Below are positions 7,368-16,916 of a stretch of 32,603 bases of DNA, in pieces (the stretch's first letter is position 1; each line of letters begins with the position of its first letter). The position numbers and the translations under genes were made by a program. The stretch covers positions 209,301 through 241,903 of the forward strand of contig NZ_JALCZU010000007.1 in NCBI RefSeq assembly GCF_023522835.1, written 5' to 3'. Below the pieces are notes generated by a model that saw nothing but the letters and a program-made list of their open reading frames with translations, did no database searches and had not been told where the DNA came from. The DNA is from Oceanobacillus saliphilus (GTDB lineage Bacteria > Bacillota > Bacilli > Bacillales > Amphibacillaceae).

Positions 7368-9170
7368 TTATTCAACTGTCACTGATTTTGCCAGGTTACG
7401 TGGTTTATCCACGTCACATCCACGGTGCAATGCTGCATAATAGGAAAGCAATTGCATCGGAATAACACTAACAAGTGGCGTCAATAGTTCATGAACATGC
7501 GGTAATACAAAAGCATCGTCATCCTGTTCCAGACCTTTTAGACTGATAATCATTGCATTTGCGCCACGAGAAACAACTTCCTGAACATTACTGCGAATGG
7601 AATAATTAACATTTCCCTGTGTTGCCAGAGCAATAACAGGCGTTCCTTCTTCAATTAAAGCAATGGTACCATGCTTCAATTCTCCACCGGCAAACCCTTC
7701 TGCCTGAATATAGGAAATCTCTTTCAGCTTTAGCGCCGCTTCAAGGGAAACATTATAATCGCCGCTTCTGCCAATGAAGAAAGCATTACGTGTAGTGGCA
7801 AAATATTCTCTTGCCAGCTGTTCCAATTCTTCTTTCTGATCGGTTAATACTTCCATCGCATTCGCAACAATTGCAAGTTCCTGCATCGGATCAAAGTCCA
7901 ACTCAAGGCCCTTTGCATTCGCTGTATCTACTGCCAGAATTGCCAAAACGGCAATTTGAGCGGTATATGCTTTTGTTGACGCAACTGCAATTTCAGGTCC
8001 TGCATATAAATGTAGTGTATAATCTGCTTCACGAGAAAGGGTGGATCCTGGCACATTCGTAATGGTAAGTGCCGGATATCCCATTTTTTTAATTCTTACC
8101 AATACGGATCGGCTGTCAGCAGTTTCCCCACTTTGTGAAAGAAACACAAATAATGGTTTTTCCGACAGTAATGGCATATTATATGAAAATTCACTTGCAA
8201 CATGGACTTCTACTGGTACTTTAGCTAATTTTTCTAGGAACTCTTTACCAACCAAACCAGCATGATAGCTCGTTCCAGCAGCGATGATATAAATACGATC
8301 AGCTGCTTTCATTGCGTGACGAATATCCGCATCGAGCTTCAATTCGTTTTTCTCATTTTGATATTCATTGATAATTTTACGCATAACAATCGGCTGTTCA
8401 TCAATTTCCTTAAGCATAAAGTGTGGGTACGTACCTTTTTCGGTATCACTCGCATCGATTTTAGCTGTGTACGGTTTACGCTCTACAGCCGTTCCTTCCA
8501 GTGTTTGCACTTCAACAAAATTACGATTTACAAGTACAATCTCCTTATCGAAAATCTCTACATATTGATCCGTTTCGTTCAAAGTCGCCATCGCATCACT
8601 TGCAACTAAGTTGAATCCATCACCTAAGCCCACTAATAACGGGCTTTTATTTTTGGAAACATACAGTGTATCAGAATCCTCAGCATCGATCAGGCCAATT
8701 GCATAAGATCCTTTTAAAAGACCCATCGCTTCACGGAATGCTTCCGTCGTGTCCTGATGTTTCTGATATAGCTTTTCAATCAGCTGTACGATTACTTCCG
8801 TATCTGTATCGCTAACGAAGCTTACATCATTTAGATATTCTTTTTTCAAGTCCTTGTAATTTTCAATAACACCATTATGAACAATCGTAAATCTTCCAGA
8901 CGCGCTTTGATGGGGATGTGCATTAATGATGCTTGGTACACCATGTGTCGCCCAGCGGGTATGGCCAATTCCCATTGTTGCATGTACAGCGTAATCGACA
9001 TTTTCACGTAGTGCCGCGATACGGCCCTTTACTTTAGTCAAATTGACTCCCTCATCATTCAGGATAGCAATTCCTGCAGAGTCATATCCTCTATATTCCA
9101 ATTTTTCCAGTCCATTTAATAAAATTTCTTTTGTGTCGTTTTGTCCGATATAACCTACTATTCCGCACAT
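7368..9170 (-). CDS. glmS: Glutamine--fructose-6-phosphate aminotransferase
   Basis: This 600-residue enzyme makes glucosamine-6-phosphate from fructose-6-phosphate and glutamine, the first step to UDP-GlcNAc for peptidoglycan and teichoic acids. The N-terminal glutaminase domain starts with the catalytic Cys in MCGIVGYIG and includes GHTRWATHG. Two SIS sugar-binding domains follow, with [11 protein letters not shown] and [11 protein letters not shown], and the protein ends in the conserved [13 protein letters not shown]. The full length matches the family. The start at 9170 has AGGAGGA at 9184-9178. A glmS ribozyme sits in the leader, so glucosamine-6-phosphate should trigger mRNA cleavage and feedback control. 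The gene is separated from glmM by an S9 peptidase gene, unlike the usual Bacillus order. Confidence 0.97.
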   Translation of the reverse strand: MCGIVGYIGQNDTKEILLNGLEKLEYRGYDSAGIAILNDEGVNLTKVKGRIAALRENVDYAVHATMGIGHTRWATHGVPSIINAHPHQSASGRFTIVHNGVIENYKDLKKEYLNDVSFVSDTDTEVIVQLIEKLYQKHQDTTEAFREAMGLLKGSYAIGLIDAEDSDTLYVSKNKSPLLVGLGDGFNLVASDAMATLNETDQYVEIFDKEIVLVNRNFVEVQTLEGTAVERKPYTAKIDASDTEKGTYPHFMLKEIDEQPIVMRKIINEYQNEKNELKLDADIRHAMKAADRIYIIAAGTSYHAGLVGKEFLEKLAKVPVEVHVASEFSYNMPLLSEKPLFVFLSQSGETADSRSVLVRIKKMGYPALTITNVPGSTLSREADYTLHLYAGPEIAVASTKAYTAQIAVLAILAVDTANAKGLELDFDPMQELAIVANAMEVLTDQKEELEQLAREYFATTRNAFFIGRSGDYNVSLEAALKLKEISYIQAEGFAGGELKHGTIALIEEGTPVIALATQGNVNYSIRSNVQEVVSRGANAMIISLKGLEQDDDAFVLPHVHELLTPLVSVIPMQLLSYYAALHRGCDVDKPRNLAKSVTVE

Positions 9171-9188
9171 TTCGATGTCCTCCTAATG

Positions 9189-9243
9189 AAGGGGCAGACA
9201 AACGAACCTTTATTTCTCTTCGAGGGGCGTTTAACTGCCCCTT
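9189..9243 (-). promoter_or_regulatory. Alternative hairpins between the glmS ribozyme and ribosome binding site
   Basis: In the RNA, AAGGGGCAG (9243-9235) can pair with GCCCCT (9228-9223) in a short hairpin, or with CTGCCCCTT (9197-9189) in a longer 9-bp one. The two pairings exclude each other. The second arm ends four bases before the AGGAGGA ribosome binding site. There is no T tract, so it may affect translation or RNA stability after cleavage. Function is inferred. Confidence 0.45.
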
Positions 9244-9264
9244 TCTCGTGTATTTTAATTTGAA

Positions 9265-9422
9265 CATCTTTCTTTACCCTTTTGTCCAATAAGTCGCCTC
9301 ATTGTTTTCGGGATAAAGCTGAACGACTGAGATATCCAGCCGGGAGGCATCCGCCGAAACTTTCGATAACCTCCACCTCGTCAACTATTTTTCGTCACCG
9401 ATCAGAAAAATAGTCCTGGCGC
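9265..9422 (-). ncRNA. glmS ribozyme/riboswitch
   Basis: The minus-strand RNA carries the conserved glmS core: GAGGTGGAGGTTATCGA, then TTTCGGCGGATGCCTCCCGG, and near the 3' side GACTTATTGGACAAA. The first base after the predicted self-cleavage site is the G of GCGCC at 9422, preceded by A at 9423. A 9-bp ACTATTTTT/AAAAATAGT stem replaces the GC-rich stem known from B. subtilis. Binding of glucosamine-6-phosphate activates cleavage, exposing the downstream glmS mRNA to decay. Its place directly upstream of glmS confirms the call. Confidence 0.95.
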
Positions 9423-9532
9423 TTTTATTAACCGCTTGTAACTTCGATGCTCCTTTCCATTCTTGAATCAACCTCAGCTCTGTTTATATACCTCATTCCA
9501 AAGATAATGAAACATCACAAAGAGCTCACTAT

Positions 9533-9562
9533 ATTGTAACTGAAAAAAAGAGATCAGGTCAA
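9533..9562 (-). promoter_or_regulatory. glmS promoter
   Basis: TTGACC (9562-9557) and TACAAT (9538-9533) are 18 bp apart on the minus strand. Transcription would start near 9526, giving about 100 nt of leader before the ribozyme cleavage site. This makes glmS a unit of its own, separate from the peptidase gene upstream. Confidence 0.65.
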
Positions 9563-9672
9563 TACTTTTTTTAATGAGCAACTTTACGATAGTGTATGAA
9601 ATGTAATCTGGCCATGTGCATGATCGAAATGGTGGAACAACTTTCTACAGTTGTTTACGATCACCTTTTCAT

Positions 9673-9708
9673 GTATAGGAGCTCTCCCTGAATGGAGAGC
9701 TCCTATAC
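9673..9708 (-). terminator. Terminator hairpin after the S9 peptidase gene
   Basis: The arms 9673-9687 and 9694-9708 (GTATAGGAGCTCTCC and its complement) form a perfect 15-bp stem with a 6-nt loop, starting right after the peptidase stop codon. The T tract is poor, so termination efficiency is uncertain. Confidence 0.6.
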
Positions 9709-9709
9709 T

Positions 9710-11503
9710 TTAATTCTGATGTTTTTCAATAAACTCAAGCATCAGTGAATAGACTTTAATTTCATTTTCTTTTTTTGAAAAACCGTGGCCTTCATCTTCT
9801 AGAACGAGATATTCCACATCCCGTCCTTTTTCTTCCAATTTTGCAACAATTTGATTTGATTCTTCCTTTACAACTCGTGGATCCTTAGCTCCTTGGATAA
9901 CAAGCATCGGCTTCGTCATCGTTTCCAAATAGGTTACCGGTGAATCCTTAATAAACCGCTCCTTATCCCGTTCCGGATCTCCAATCCAACGTTCCATAAT
10001 TGGCTTCCAATGAGCTGGTACCGAATTCACAAACGTAAACAAATCTGATGGCCCGAATATATCGATTACCGCTTTAAAATATTCCGGATGACGACCATGT
10101 AAAAGCAATGCCATATACCCACCATAACTACCACCAACAAGGTATAGTTTCTCCTGGTCCGTAATACCATTTTCAAAAAGCCACTCTATTCCTGCCACAT
10201 TATCCAGACGAGGACCATGTCCCCAATCCTGTTCAACCATTTTCACAAAAGAGGAACCGTATCCTGTGCTGCCACGGAAGTTCGGAGCAAAAATGGTATA
10301 CCCACGATTAAGGAAGCATTGGAACATGGATCGAAATTGTTTCCGCTCCGCATACTGTGGACCTCCATGCGGCCAGAAGATGGTATAGCCATTGTCATAT
10401 TCTGGTTTTGCTTTAAATAAAAGTGCTTCAATTTCCATACCGTCAAATGAGTTATAGGAAACGACATCAGGATCTACCATATCTGCTTCACTTAACCCAA
10501 GTACACGATTGTCCGTCAAGGCTTCCCATTCGCTGCCATTTTTGGAACGGAAGATGTTGTGTGGAATCGTTGCACTTGTGCCCAACACATACAAATTTCC
10601 TGATTCTGTAATAACCAGCTGTTCGACAAGACTTGTTGGGGCCGCCAATTGCTCAAGTTTCTCAGAGTCTACTTCATAGCGGTACAGCATATCTGTTACA
10701 CCTTTTTCTGTGACCAGGTAGAAAGCCTTGTTTGTCTTATCCCATTTTAATGTAGTGATACTTTCGCTCTCAATAGCTAATACCTTTGCAAATTCCTTCG
10801 TATCTAGATCGAATTTGGCGACGTAACTGTATTCACTCTCGTAATCGGTTATAAAATAAATGGTTTTGTCATCGGTGAAAGTCGGATCAAATGAAACATG
10901 AACTTTCTCCGGATCAGGAGTTAGAGAGAATGTATCTTCACCTTTTTTAACAAACCCTGTCACATATGTATTCGCAAAAGAACGCAAATACACAAAGGCA
11001 TCTTCGTCATCGGATACAGCAGCAAGTTCCGTTGGTGAAATTTCCCCTTCATTTAATAAGGTATCTGTGCCATCCTCCAGGTTTCGGACCTTTGTATTAA
11101 GCATGGAAGGATTACCTTCCGAAGTAACATAATAGACACGTTTCCCATCTTTGCTTAAATCGACAAAGAAATATTTCTCTTGAGGGTCACCCGTAATTAA
11201 TGGCTGTGGCAGTCCTCCATCAAATGGTAATGCGTAAATTTGATAGTTTTCGTCGCCATCTTGGTCATACCCGGTAAGTACATATCGATTCTCTGGATCA
11301 AACTTTATAAAACTCGCTGATTCATCGTGATGAGCAAATAAATAAGGAAAACCCGATTGATCCAAGTCGATTGCCCATAAGTTAACCTTCCCGTTTAAGT
11401 TTGAGATAAAAGCAAGCCGCTTTTCATCCTTGCTCACTGCAAAACCGCCAATCACATAGGTACGGAAAAATTGCTCTACTGTTGGTTTTGGAAATTGTAT
11501 CAT
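9710..11503 (-). CDS. S9 family (prolyl oligopeptidase-type) peptidase
   Basis: This cytoplasmic serine peptidase has an N-terminal beta-propeller-like region (about residues 10-340) and a C-terminal alpha/beta-hydrolase domain. The catalytic triad is visible: Ser459 in GGSYGGYMA, Asp541 in IQGAKDPRV and His573 in EDEGHGFSK. The oxyanion-side motifs WPHGGPQ and PNFRGSTGYG are also present. Members cut acyl or amino groups from short peptides. Three ATG codons follow AGGAGG immediately (11509, 11506, 11503). Only the third is six bases from it, so I take 11503, giving 597 residues. No signal peptide is seen. It sits between glmM and glmS, facing the same way. Whether it is functionally tied to cell-wall precursors is unknown. 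A paralogue is at 24773-26542. Confidence 0.88.
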   Translation of the reverse strand: MIQFPKPTVEQFFRTYVIGGFAVSKDEKRLAFISNLNGKVNLWAIDLDQSGFPYLFAHHDESASFIKFDPENRYVLTGYDQDGDENYQIYALPFDGGLPQPLITGDPQEKYFFVDLSKDGKRVYYVTSEGNPSMLNTKVRNLEDGTDTLLNEGEISPTELAAVSDDEDAFVYLRSFANTYVTGFVKKGEDTFSLTPDPEKVHVSFDPTFTDDKTIYFITDYESEYSYVAKFDLDTKEFAKVLAIESESITTLKWDKTNKAFYLVTEKGVTDMLYRYEVDSEKLEQLAAPTSLVEQLVITESGNLYVLGTSATIPHNIFRSKNGSEWEALTDNRVLGLSEADMVDPDVVSYNSFDGMEIEALLFKAKPEYDNGYTIFWPHGGPQYAERKQFRSMFQCFLNRGYTIFAPNFRGSTGYGSSFVKMVEQDWGHGPRLDNVAGIEWLFENGITDQEKLYLVGGSYGGYMALLLHGRHPEYFKAVIDIFGPSDLFTFVNSVPAHWKPIMERWIGDPERDKERFIKDSPVTYLETMTKPMLVIQGAKDPRVVKEESNQIVAKLEEKGRDVEYLVLEDEGHGFSKKENEIKVYSLMLEFIEKHQN

Positions 11504-11509
11504 CATCAT

Positions 11510-11775
11510 CCTCCTAAAATTTTTACGTCCTCTTTGTTGTATGTACTCTCTTCATTGAATATTTATTTATCACAGCATTAATTATAAACTATTCTGACTT
11601 ATCAAGATAGTTTGGTGCCATGTTTGTTCTCTTGCTTTTTCAGTCATCTGGTAATTTCTCGAAGATCCTAAAGCAGTTCCCCTAAAGTTCGCGACTGGCC
11701 GTAGTGGATTTCTGACTACAGCAGAAACAATAGTAAAGTATGTCGCACTTTTAAGCTTACAAAGCAACAGACATA
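11510..11775. other. Intergenic stretch between the S9 peptidase gene and the glmM terminator
   Basis: I see no gene here. On the minus strand a TATAAT lies about 80 bp before the peptidase start, but with no convincing -35 at the right distance. The peptidase may use it as a weak promoter. Confidence 0.4.
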
Positions 11776-11808
11776 CAAAAAGAGCCGATTCTACTGAGAA
11801 TCAGCTCT
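11776..11808 (-). terminator. glmM terminator
   Basis: On the minus strand AGAGCTGATTCT pairs with AGAATCGGCTCT (12 bp with one G-U) around CAGT, followed by TTTTTG. It is a textbook intrinsic terminator, 7 bp after the glmM stop codon. Confidence 0.88.
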
Positions 11809-11815
11809 TCATAAC

Positions 11816-13159
11816 TTACTTAATGCCAAGCAATCTTTCTATCACATCGACTACTTGGTCCGCATACTTTTCACATTCTTCTTTGGTAGGTGCTTCAACC
11901 ATTACCCTTACCAAAGGCTCCGTACCGGAAGGTCTAACCAATACACGACCTTGGTCACCCAACTCGCGTTCTACAGCTGCAATTTCGTCTAATATGACGG
12001 GGTTGGTTAATGCCTCATTTTTATCAGACACTCTCACATTTTTTAATACTTGTGGGAAGATTTTCATCTCACCTGCGAGTTCAGATAACGGTTTTCCCGT
12101 TTCCTTCATGACATTTACGAGCTGCAATGCCGATAACATTCCATCACCGGTAGTAATATAATCCAGGAAGATAATATGTCCGGATTGTTCACCTCCGAGG
12201 TTGTATCCGCCTTTTCGCATCTCTTCCATTACATAACGGTCGCCAACCGCCGTTTTGTCACTACGCATACCATTTTCTTCAATCGCTTTATAAAAACCGA
12301 TATTACTCATAACCGTGGATACTACCGTATTCTGTTTAAGTAATCCTTTATCATTCATATATTTTGCACATATATACATGATTTGGTCTCCATCAACGAT
12401 ATTACCTTTTTCATCTACTGCAATCAGACGGTCTCCATCCCCATCAAAAGCAAGACCGATGTCAGCAGATTTCTCTAAGACAAACTTCTGTAATGATTCC
12501 GGGTGTGTCGATCCAACGCCAGCATTGATGTTCAATCCATCTGGTGATGATCCGATGGTAAAGATGTCAGCTTCAAGATCTGCAAATAAATGTGTTGCCA
12601 AACTTGATGTTGCACCATGAGCACAATCTATCGCAATTTGAACTCCTTCAAAATCATTGTCGATGGTATCCTTTAGGAAGGATAAATATTTCTGGCCACC
12701 TTCGAAGTAATCATTTACAATACCGACACCACCACCTGTTGGGCGTGGTAAATTATCTTCTGCGCCCATCAGCTTTTCAATTTCCGCTTCTTGTTCATCA
12801 GTTAATTTAAAACCATCGGGACCAAAGAATTTTATCCCATTATCTTCAACCGGATTATGGGAAGCTGAAATCATAACCCCCGCTTGGGCACTAGTGGCTT
12901 TAGTCAAATATGCTACACCTGGAGTAGATATGACCCCAAGACGCATTACCTCTGCTCCAATTGACAATAACCCAGCTAATAGAGCTCCTTCAAGCATATG
13001 TCCTGAAATCCGTGTGTCACGACCGATTAGGACGCGCGGTTTATCGATATCCCTGGTCAGAACGAAGCCACCACAACGTCCAAGTTTATATGCAAGCTCT
13101 GGTGTTAAGCCTTCATTCGCAACCCCTCTGACGCCATCTGTACCAAAATATTTTCCCAT
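11816..13159 (-). CDS. glmM: Phosphoglucosamine mutase
   Basis: This 447-residue enzyme converts glucosamine-6-phosphate to glucosamine-1-phosphate, the step after GlmS. The start at 13159 gives the family N-terminus [20 protein letters not shown] and has AAAGGAGA upstream. A frame open to 13186 would add nine unconserved residues. The active-site phosphoserine is Ser100 in [17 protein letters not shown], the metal-binding loop is DGDGDR near residue 240, and the phosphate-binding loop is [15 protein letters not shown] near the end. It follows cdaR after 66 bp. In B. subtilis GlmM binds and inhibits CdaA, so this neighbourhood links wall precursor supply to c-di-AMP. A strong terminator follows. 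Confidence 0.96.
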   Translation of the reverse strand: MGKYFGTDGVRGVANEGLTPELAYKLGRCGGFVLTRDIDKPRVLIGRDTRISGHMLEGALLAGLLSIGAEVMRLGVISTPGVAYLTKATSAQAGVMISASHNPVEDNGIKFFGPDGFKLTDEQEAEIEKLMGAEDNLPRPTGGGVGIVNDYFEGGQKYLSFLKDTIDNDFEGVQIAIDCAHGATSSLATHLFADLEADIFTIGSSPDGLNINAGVGSTHPESLQKFVLEKSADIGLAFDGDGDRLIAVDEKGNIVDGDQIMYICAKYMNDKGLLKQNTVVSTVMSNIGFYKAIEENGMRSDKTAVGDRYVMEEMRKGGYNLGGEQSGHIIFLDYITTGDGMLSALQLVNVMKETGKPLSELAGEMKIFPQVLKNVRVSDKNEALTNPVILDEIAAVERELGDQGRVLVRPSGTEPLVRVMVEAPTKEECEKYADQVVDVIERLLGIK

Positions 13160-13225
13160 CTTTACATCTCCTTTTACTACATCCAATTCAACTGCGCCTC
13201 ATTCCAATAAATTTCTTTGGGATGC

Positions 13226-14452
13226 TCAGTTAATTTCAATTAATACCTCTTCAAATTCAGGTGTAACCGTTACATCCTCGATTTCTGGTCCCTCAACTGT
13301 GACAGGGACACGATGTTCTCCTGGTGTCAAGCCATTCAGATTGATAAGAATAAGAAAATCATCTGCAGTCAATTCACCAATATCAGCTTCACTACCTGTA
13401 ACTGTAAGACCCATCCTTGCAGATTCAGGTTCACTATAAATAATGTCGAGTCCGGCTTCCAATTCTTCCTCTGTAATTGGTACGTCTTCAAAGTCACGCG
13501 TCTGCTCAATATCTACCGTTATCTCAATTGTTTCCAATTCTTGGGCATTTACACCATCCGGTAATGCTAGCTGTGCTTCAATTGTTCCTGATTCGGTAAT
13601 TTCAGATAAATCGATTGCTTCGGTAGTGACTTCAGAGATACCTTCCAATATATCGCTTGTTGAATAGACCTCTACTTCCTCTACATTAGCAGAAATCGAA
13701 TTTATTGAATAGCCATTCTGCATTTCACCCGTAGTCTGTATCGTTACAGGTACTGATTTACTTGGATTATTTATTTCTGCAGAAACTTGTACATTTTCAG
13801 GCTGGATTCTTACATTCAGTTCATTACCTTGTGTATCATAGACATTTACTGGTACTTCACGGTTATTTATGGAACTATCCAACCCTTCCAAATTAATATA
13901 CACTTTTACGATACCAATTTGATTAATAATCGACCGTGAACTCGTAATTGTAACTGTTGAAGGTTCTAACTGATAGTCCACGAGCTCATAACCTTCAGCC
14001 ATGCCCTCACTGTTAATAAAATCTGCGACGACACTGAATTCCTCCGTAGCCCTTTCTTCAATCGTGACTGTAATTGATTTCGGTTCAATAAAGGCTTTTA
14101 CATCATTGGATATTGTATGCTCCAATTCAACAGTATGCTCACCTTCACCAAGCCCTTGCAAATCGACATATACATCAAAATTCCGCTGCAGAGATATTGG
14201 TGTCACACTTCCAGGTGATCCTTGCAAATTAACCGTTACTGTTTCAGGTACTCCACTTACAACAAAATTTTCCTCATCTATTCTTATTTCCACTGGGACA
14301 TCATCCAGCATGTGTGACTGATCTGTACCTCCCGAAAAAGTGGAATCAGATTGGGAGGAGTTAACGCCGACACTAACAAACGTATATAAAAACACCGCGA
14401 AGGCTAATGAGATAATTCGGACAAACCATTTACTTTTAAACCAGTTATCCAA
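13226..14452 (-). CDS. cdaR: CdaA regulatory protein, YbbR-domain
   Basis: This 408-residue protein has one N-terminal membrane segment (about residues 8-28) and a long extracytoplasmic part made of successive beta-rich YbbR repeats of roughly 80-90 residues, recognisable by recurring VTVxGP/xxVTVTIEE-like strands. It regulates the diadenylate cyclase CdaA at the membrane. The start is a TTG at 14452, seven bases after GGAGGGGG. The TTG overlaps the end of cdaA by 8 bp (TTGGATAA), so translation is probably coupled. The gene is followed by glmM. Members range widely in repeat number, so 408 residues is not unusual. The function is known from the family. Confidence 0.9.
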   Translation of the reverse strand: MDNWFKSKWFVRIISLAFAVFLYTFVSVGVNSSQSDSTFSGGTDQSHMLDDVPVEIRIDEENFVVSGVPETVTVNLQGSPGSVTPISLQRNFDVYVDLQGLGEGEHTVELEHTISNDVKAFIEPKSITVTIEERATEEFSVVADFINSEGMAEGYELVDYQLEPSTVTITSSRSIINQIGIVKVYINLEGLDSSINNREVPVNVYDTQGNELNVRIQPENVQVSAEINNPSKSVPVTIQTTGEMQNGYSINSISANVEEVEVYSTSDILEGISEVTTEAIDLSEITESGTIEAQLALPDGVNAQELETIEITVDIEQTRDFEDVPITEEELEAGLDIIYSEPESARMGLTVTGSEADIGELTADDFLILINLNGLTPGEHRVPVTVEGPEIEDVTVTPEFEEVLIEIN

Positions 14453-15266
14453 TCTTATTCCCCCTCCGTTTCCAGGATCGTTTTTCAGAGGACTTTTGAG
14501 TTATAGATAAGTGTGCACGTAACATTTCACGAAGTTTATCCATATCAAGATCTCTATGCAGCTCTCCGTTTTTCGTACAGGAAACAGCACCAGTCTCCTC
14601 CGAAACCACGATTGTCAATGCATCCGTCACTTCACTGATACCCATTGCGGCACGGTGTCTTGTCCCTAGCTCCTTAGATATAAAAGGGCTCTCGGAAAGC
14701 GGAAGATAACAGGCTGCCGCGGTAATTTCTCCTTCTTTAATGATGACGGCACCATCATGGAGCGGTGTGTTTGGTGTAAAGATATTTGTCAATAATTGAT
14801 GCGAAAGTTTGGCATTGATTGCAATGCCTGTTTCAATATATTCTCCTATACCAGTTTCCCGCTCAATGGAAATTAATGCACCAATTCTTCTTTTGGCCAT
14901 GTAGCTGCAAGACTGGATAATCGCTTCAATGTCTTGTTGGATAAGTTCTTCTTCTGATTTGGCACTTCTGGCGAAAAGATTCCCCCTACCAAGTTGTTCA
15001 AGTGCTCTTCTCAGCTCTGGCTGGAATAATATGATTATTACAATTAACCCCCAGGAAATAGCCTGATTCGTCAACCATTGCATTGTTTGGAGGTTTAGTA
15101 TGATGCTCAATGCCCAGACGACTAGTACTACTGCAATCCCTTTTAGCAGTTGGATTGCTTTCGTACCCCTGATCAACATCATTAATTTATATAATACATA
15201 CCAGACGAGAGCTACATCTACGCCTATTCTAAGCAGATCCAATAAATCAAATCCCCCATCAAGCAT
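14445..15266 (-). CDS. cdaA: Diadenylate cyclase (c-di-AMP synthase)
   Basis: This 273-residue membrane enzyme makes c-di-AMP from two ATP. Three N-terminal hydrophobic helices precede the DAC domain, in which D171-G-A173 (LHDGAVIIKEGEI) and R203-H-R205 (GTRHRAAMG) are the catalytic and ATP-binding motifs, at the same positions as in B. subtilis CdaA. The conserved FQPELRRALEQLGRG lies at about 81-95. The ATG at 15266 is preceded by AAAGGATG. A frame open to 15314 would add 16 unconserved residues. c-di-AMP controls potassium and osmolyte transport and wall homeostasis in this group. The gene has its own promoter-like sequence near 15400 and a terminator separates it from rsiW. Confidence 0.95.
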   Translation of the reverse strand: MLDGGFDLLDLLRIGVDVALVWYVLYKLMMLIRGTKAIQLLKGIAVVLVVWALSIILNLQTMQWLTNQAISWGLIVIIILFQPELRRALEQLGRGNLFARSAKSEEELIQQDIEAIIQSCSYMAKRRIGALISIERETGIGEYIETGIAINAKLSHQLLTNIFTPNTPLHDGAVIIKEGEITAAACYLPLSESPFISKELGTRHRAAMGISEVTDALTIVVSEETGAVSCTKNGELHRDLDMDKLREMLRAHLSITQKSSEKRSWKRRGNKIG

Positions 15267-15399
15267 GCTCACACATCCTTTAGCAGTAAAAATATTTATT
15301 TTAGCAGTGTTCAAAAAGCCTTTAAGCCATACTTAATAAGGTAATACAGGCATAACTTCCCGAACAATCTTTATATGTTTTATGATTGTAACGTTATTT

Positions 15400-15408
15400 A
15401 TTATAACA
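15400..15408 (-). promoter_or_regulatory. Extended -10 promoter, cdaA-cdaR-glmM operon
   Basis: TGTTATAAT on the minus strand is an extended -10 element. No good -35 is seen at the right distance, which extended -10 promoters can tolerate. It lies between the rsiW terminator and cdaA and would serve cdaA, cdaR and glmM. Confidence 0.5.
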
Positions 15409-15451
15409 TAATTTTCCGGAAACATATGCCCATAGCTATGTGAAAATAATC

Positions 15452-15487
15452 AAAAATCCGGATAAGTCCAATGTCTCATCCGGATTA
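15452..15487 (-). terminator. Terminator of the sigW-rsiW operon
   Basis: AATCCGGAT and ATCCGGATT (15479-15487 and 15456-15464) pair over 9 bp and the second arm runs into a T tract on the minus strand. It ends the SigW transcript before cdaA. Confidence 0.8.
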
Positions 15488-15503
15488 TATTTATTGGAAT
15501 GTT

Positions 15504-16139
15504 TTAAAAGGAAAATACTCCTTTAAAAAAATCTTTTAATTGATACCACATCCATTCAAACATCCGATCTACCGTCTCCAGTTCCCCGGTCACTTCACCG
15601 GCAGATGCCATTAATCCTTGACTATCGATGGGTCGGTCATCTATCAGTTTACCGTTCACCAATGTTACATTGCCATCGATTGTACCCTTTATCATCAGAT
15701 TGCCGTTTTTAACAAGGACATCACCAGGGACGGTCACTCCTTCCGGCACGATTACCGTGTCCCCCTCAACTACCAGTTCTTCCTGTTTTGAAACTACTAA
15801 TTCACTATCGGTATTCCATGAAGAAAGCATTCCAGTCATCATCAACACAAAGAATATAGCTGCAGCTGTAAGTACCGGGTGTACTTTGAACCAGCGCATA
15901 AATTTTACCCTTTTCTTTTCATTTGGGAGATTCTGTATGACCTTTTGAGTAAAATCTTCTGGGGCAGCAAACTGTTCTGCACTTTTGATTAATGTAATCG
16001 CACGCTTTAACTCATGAAAATAATGCTGGCAATCTTCACAGTCCTCCAAGTGTGTGCGCAGATCACACTCTTCCTGACTTGTGAGATCTCCGTCCAAATA
16101 GTTATGCATTAATTCTATCGTTTCTTTATTGCAGTTCAT
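15504..16139 (-). CDS. rsiW: Anti-sigma-W factor
   Basis: This 211-residue single-pass membrane protein holds SigW inactive until envelope stress triggers its proteolysis. The cytoplasmic N-terminus has the zinc-binding anti-sigma motif His-x3-Cys-x2-Cys (HLEDCEDC) near residue 31. A membrane segment (about 84-105, [16 protein letters not shown]) is followed by an extracytoplasmic part with [20 protein letters not shown], a polymer-forming-like repeat as in other RsiW proteins. I take the ATG at 16139, ten bases after AAAGGAG. A GTG at 16148 would sit almost on top of that site. It overlaps the sigW end region and is co-transcribed with it. Confidence 0.93.
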   Translation of the reverse strand: MNCNKETIELMHNYLDGDLTSQEECDLRTHLEDCEDCQHYFHELKRAITLIKSAEQFAAPEDFTQKVIQNLPNEKKRVKFMRWFKVHPVLTAAAIFFVLMMTGMLSSWNTDSELVVSKQEELVVEGDTVIVPEGVTVPGDVLVKNGNLMIKGTIDGNVTLVNGKLIDDRPIDSQGLMASAGEVTGELETVDRMFEWMWYQLKDFFKGVFSF

Positions 16140-16154
16140 GTTGCACACACTCCT

Positions 16155-16718
16155 TTACACATGACGAAGTCTTTTTCTTAAAGCTTCTCTTCCACGATGT
16201 ATTCTGGTTTTGACAGTTCCTAAAGGGATATCCAGAATTTCACTTATTTCCTGAAGAGAAAATTCCTCCAAATATCGCAGCATAATGATGCTTCTGTACT
16301 TGGGGGGCAGTTGAGATATTTCATGATGTATATAGCGCTCCAATTCCAGGCTCTCCACTTCCTCCCCTGGAAGTTTTGCCCCATTGGCCAATTGGGAATA
16401 CATATCCAGTCCGTCAGTCCCTTTTATTTCCGCATCCAAATAGTAATCTGGTTTTCTTTTTCGAATTCTGTCTATTGTTAAATTAGTGGCAATCCGATAC
16501 AGCCAAGTAGAAAATTTTCTGCGGTCGTCGAATGAATGGATATTAACATATGCCCGTATAAAAGCCTCTTGTGCTAGATCTTCCGCTTCATGTGCATTAC
16601 CAAGCATCCTTAAACAATGCTGATAAATCTTATCTTGATAAAAGGTAACCACTTCACCAAATGCTGACTGATCACCTTTTTTCACTTGTTTAATTTTTTC
16701 TCTAATAAATTGATCCAT
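16155..16718 (-). CDS. sigW: RNA polymerase ECF sigma factor SigW
   Basis: This 187-residue ECF sigma factor has region 2 (LRMLGNAHEAEDLAQEAFIR, then FSTWLYRIATNLTIDRIRKR) and region 4 (QLPPKYRSIIMLRYLEEFSL, then LDIPLGTVKTRIHRGREAL) in full. It directs transcription of the antibiosis and cell-envelope stress regulon in Bacilli. The start at 16718 has CGGAGG seven bases upstream. A promoter of SigW type precedes the gene (16753-16779), so it activates itself. rsiW follows after 15 bp, and the arrangement sigW-rsiW-cdaA-cdaR-glmM is as in B. subtilis, which makes the specific name reliable. Confidence 0.95.
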   Translation of the reverse strand: MDQFIREKIKQVKKGDQSAFGEVVTFYQDKIYQHCLRMLGNAHEAEDLAQEAFIRAYVNIHSFDDRRKFSTWLYRIATNLTIDRIRKRKPDYYLDAEIKGTDGLDMYSQLANGAKLPGEEVESLELERYIHHEISQLPPKYRSIIMLRYLEEFSLQEISEILDIPLGTVKTRIHRGREALRKRLRHV

Positions 16719-16752
16719 TAGGTTACCTCCGCCTACTATGCGGTACTTGTAA

Positions 16753-16779
16753 TACGAACATGTTATACAAAAGGTTTCA
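16753..16779 (-). promoter_or_regulatory. SigW-type autoregulatory promoter of sigW-rsiW
   Basis: On the minus strand TGAAAC (16779-16774) and CGTA (16756-16753) are separated by 17 bp. TGAAAC and CGTA are the hallmark elements of SigW promoters, and this one stands about 35 bp before the sigW start. Confidence 0.82.
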
Positions 16780-16916
16780 TAATTTCATCGTATTTTCGCA
16801 TGCATATAAGTCATTATGTAATCCTGTCACAAACATTTCACATTTTTTCTTATGTTTAAGTTTGAATTAAATTGGGTATTTTTCTATTATAGTATACTAG
16901 ATAGGAGGAAAGTTTT

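Noticed and set aside
7811-8609. Plus-strand open frames inside glmS, and similar frames antisense to glmM, cdaR, mvaA and the SEC-C gene
   Set aside because: They are antisense shadows of well-supported genes, with no ribosome binding sites or family matches.
16872-16898. SigA promoter TTGGGT-15-TATACT for the Spo0E-like gene
   Set aside because: The spacing is short and transcription would start inside the ribosome binding site. TATAGT at 16888-16893 is a little better placed but has no good -35.
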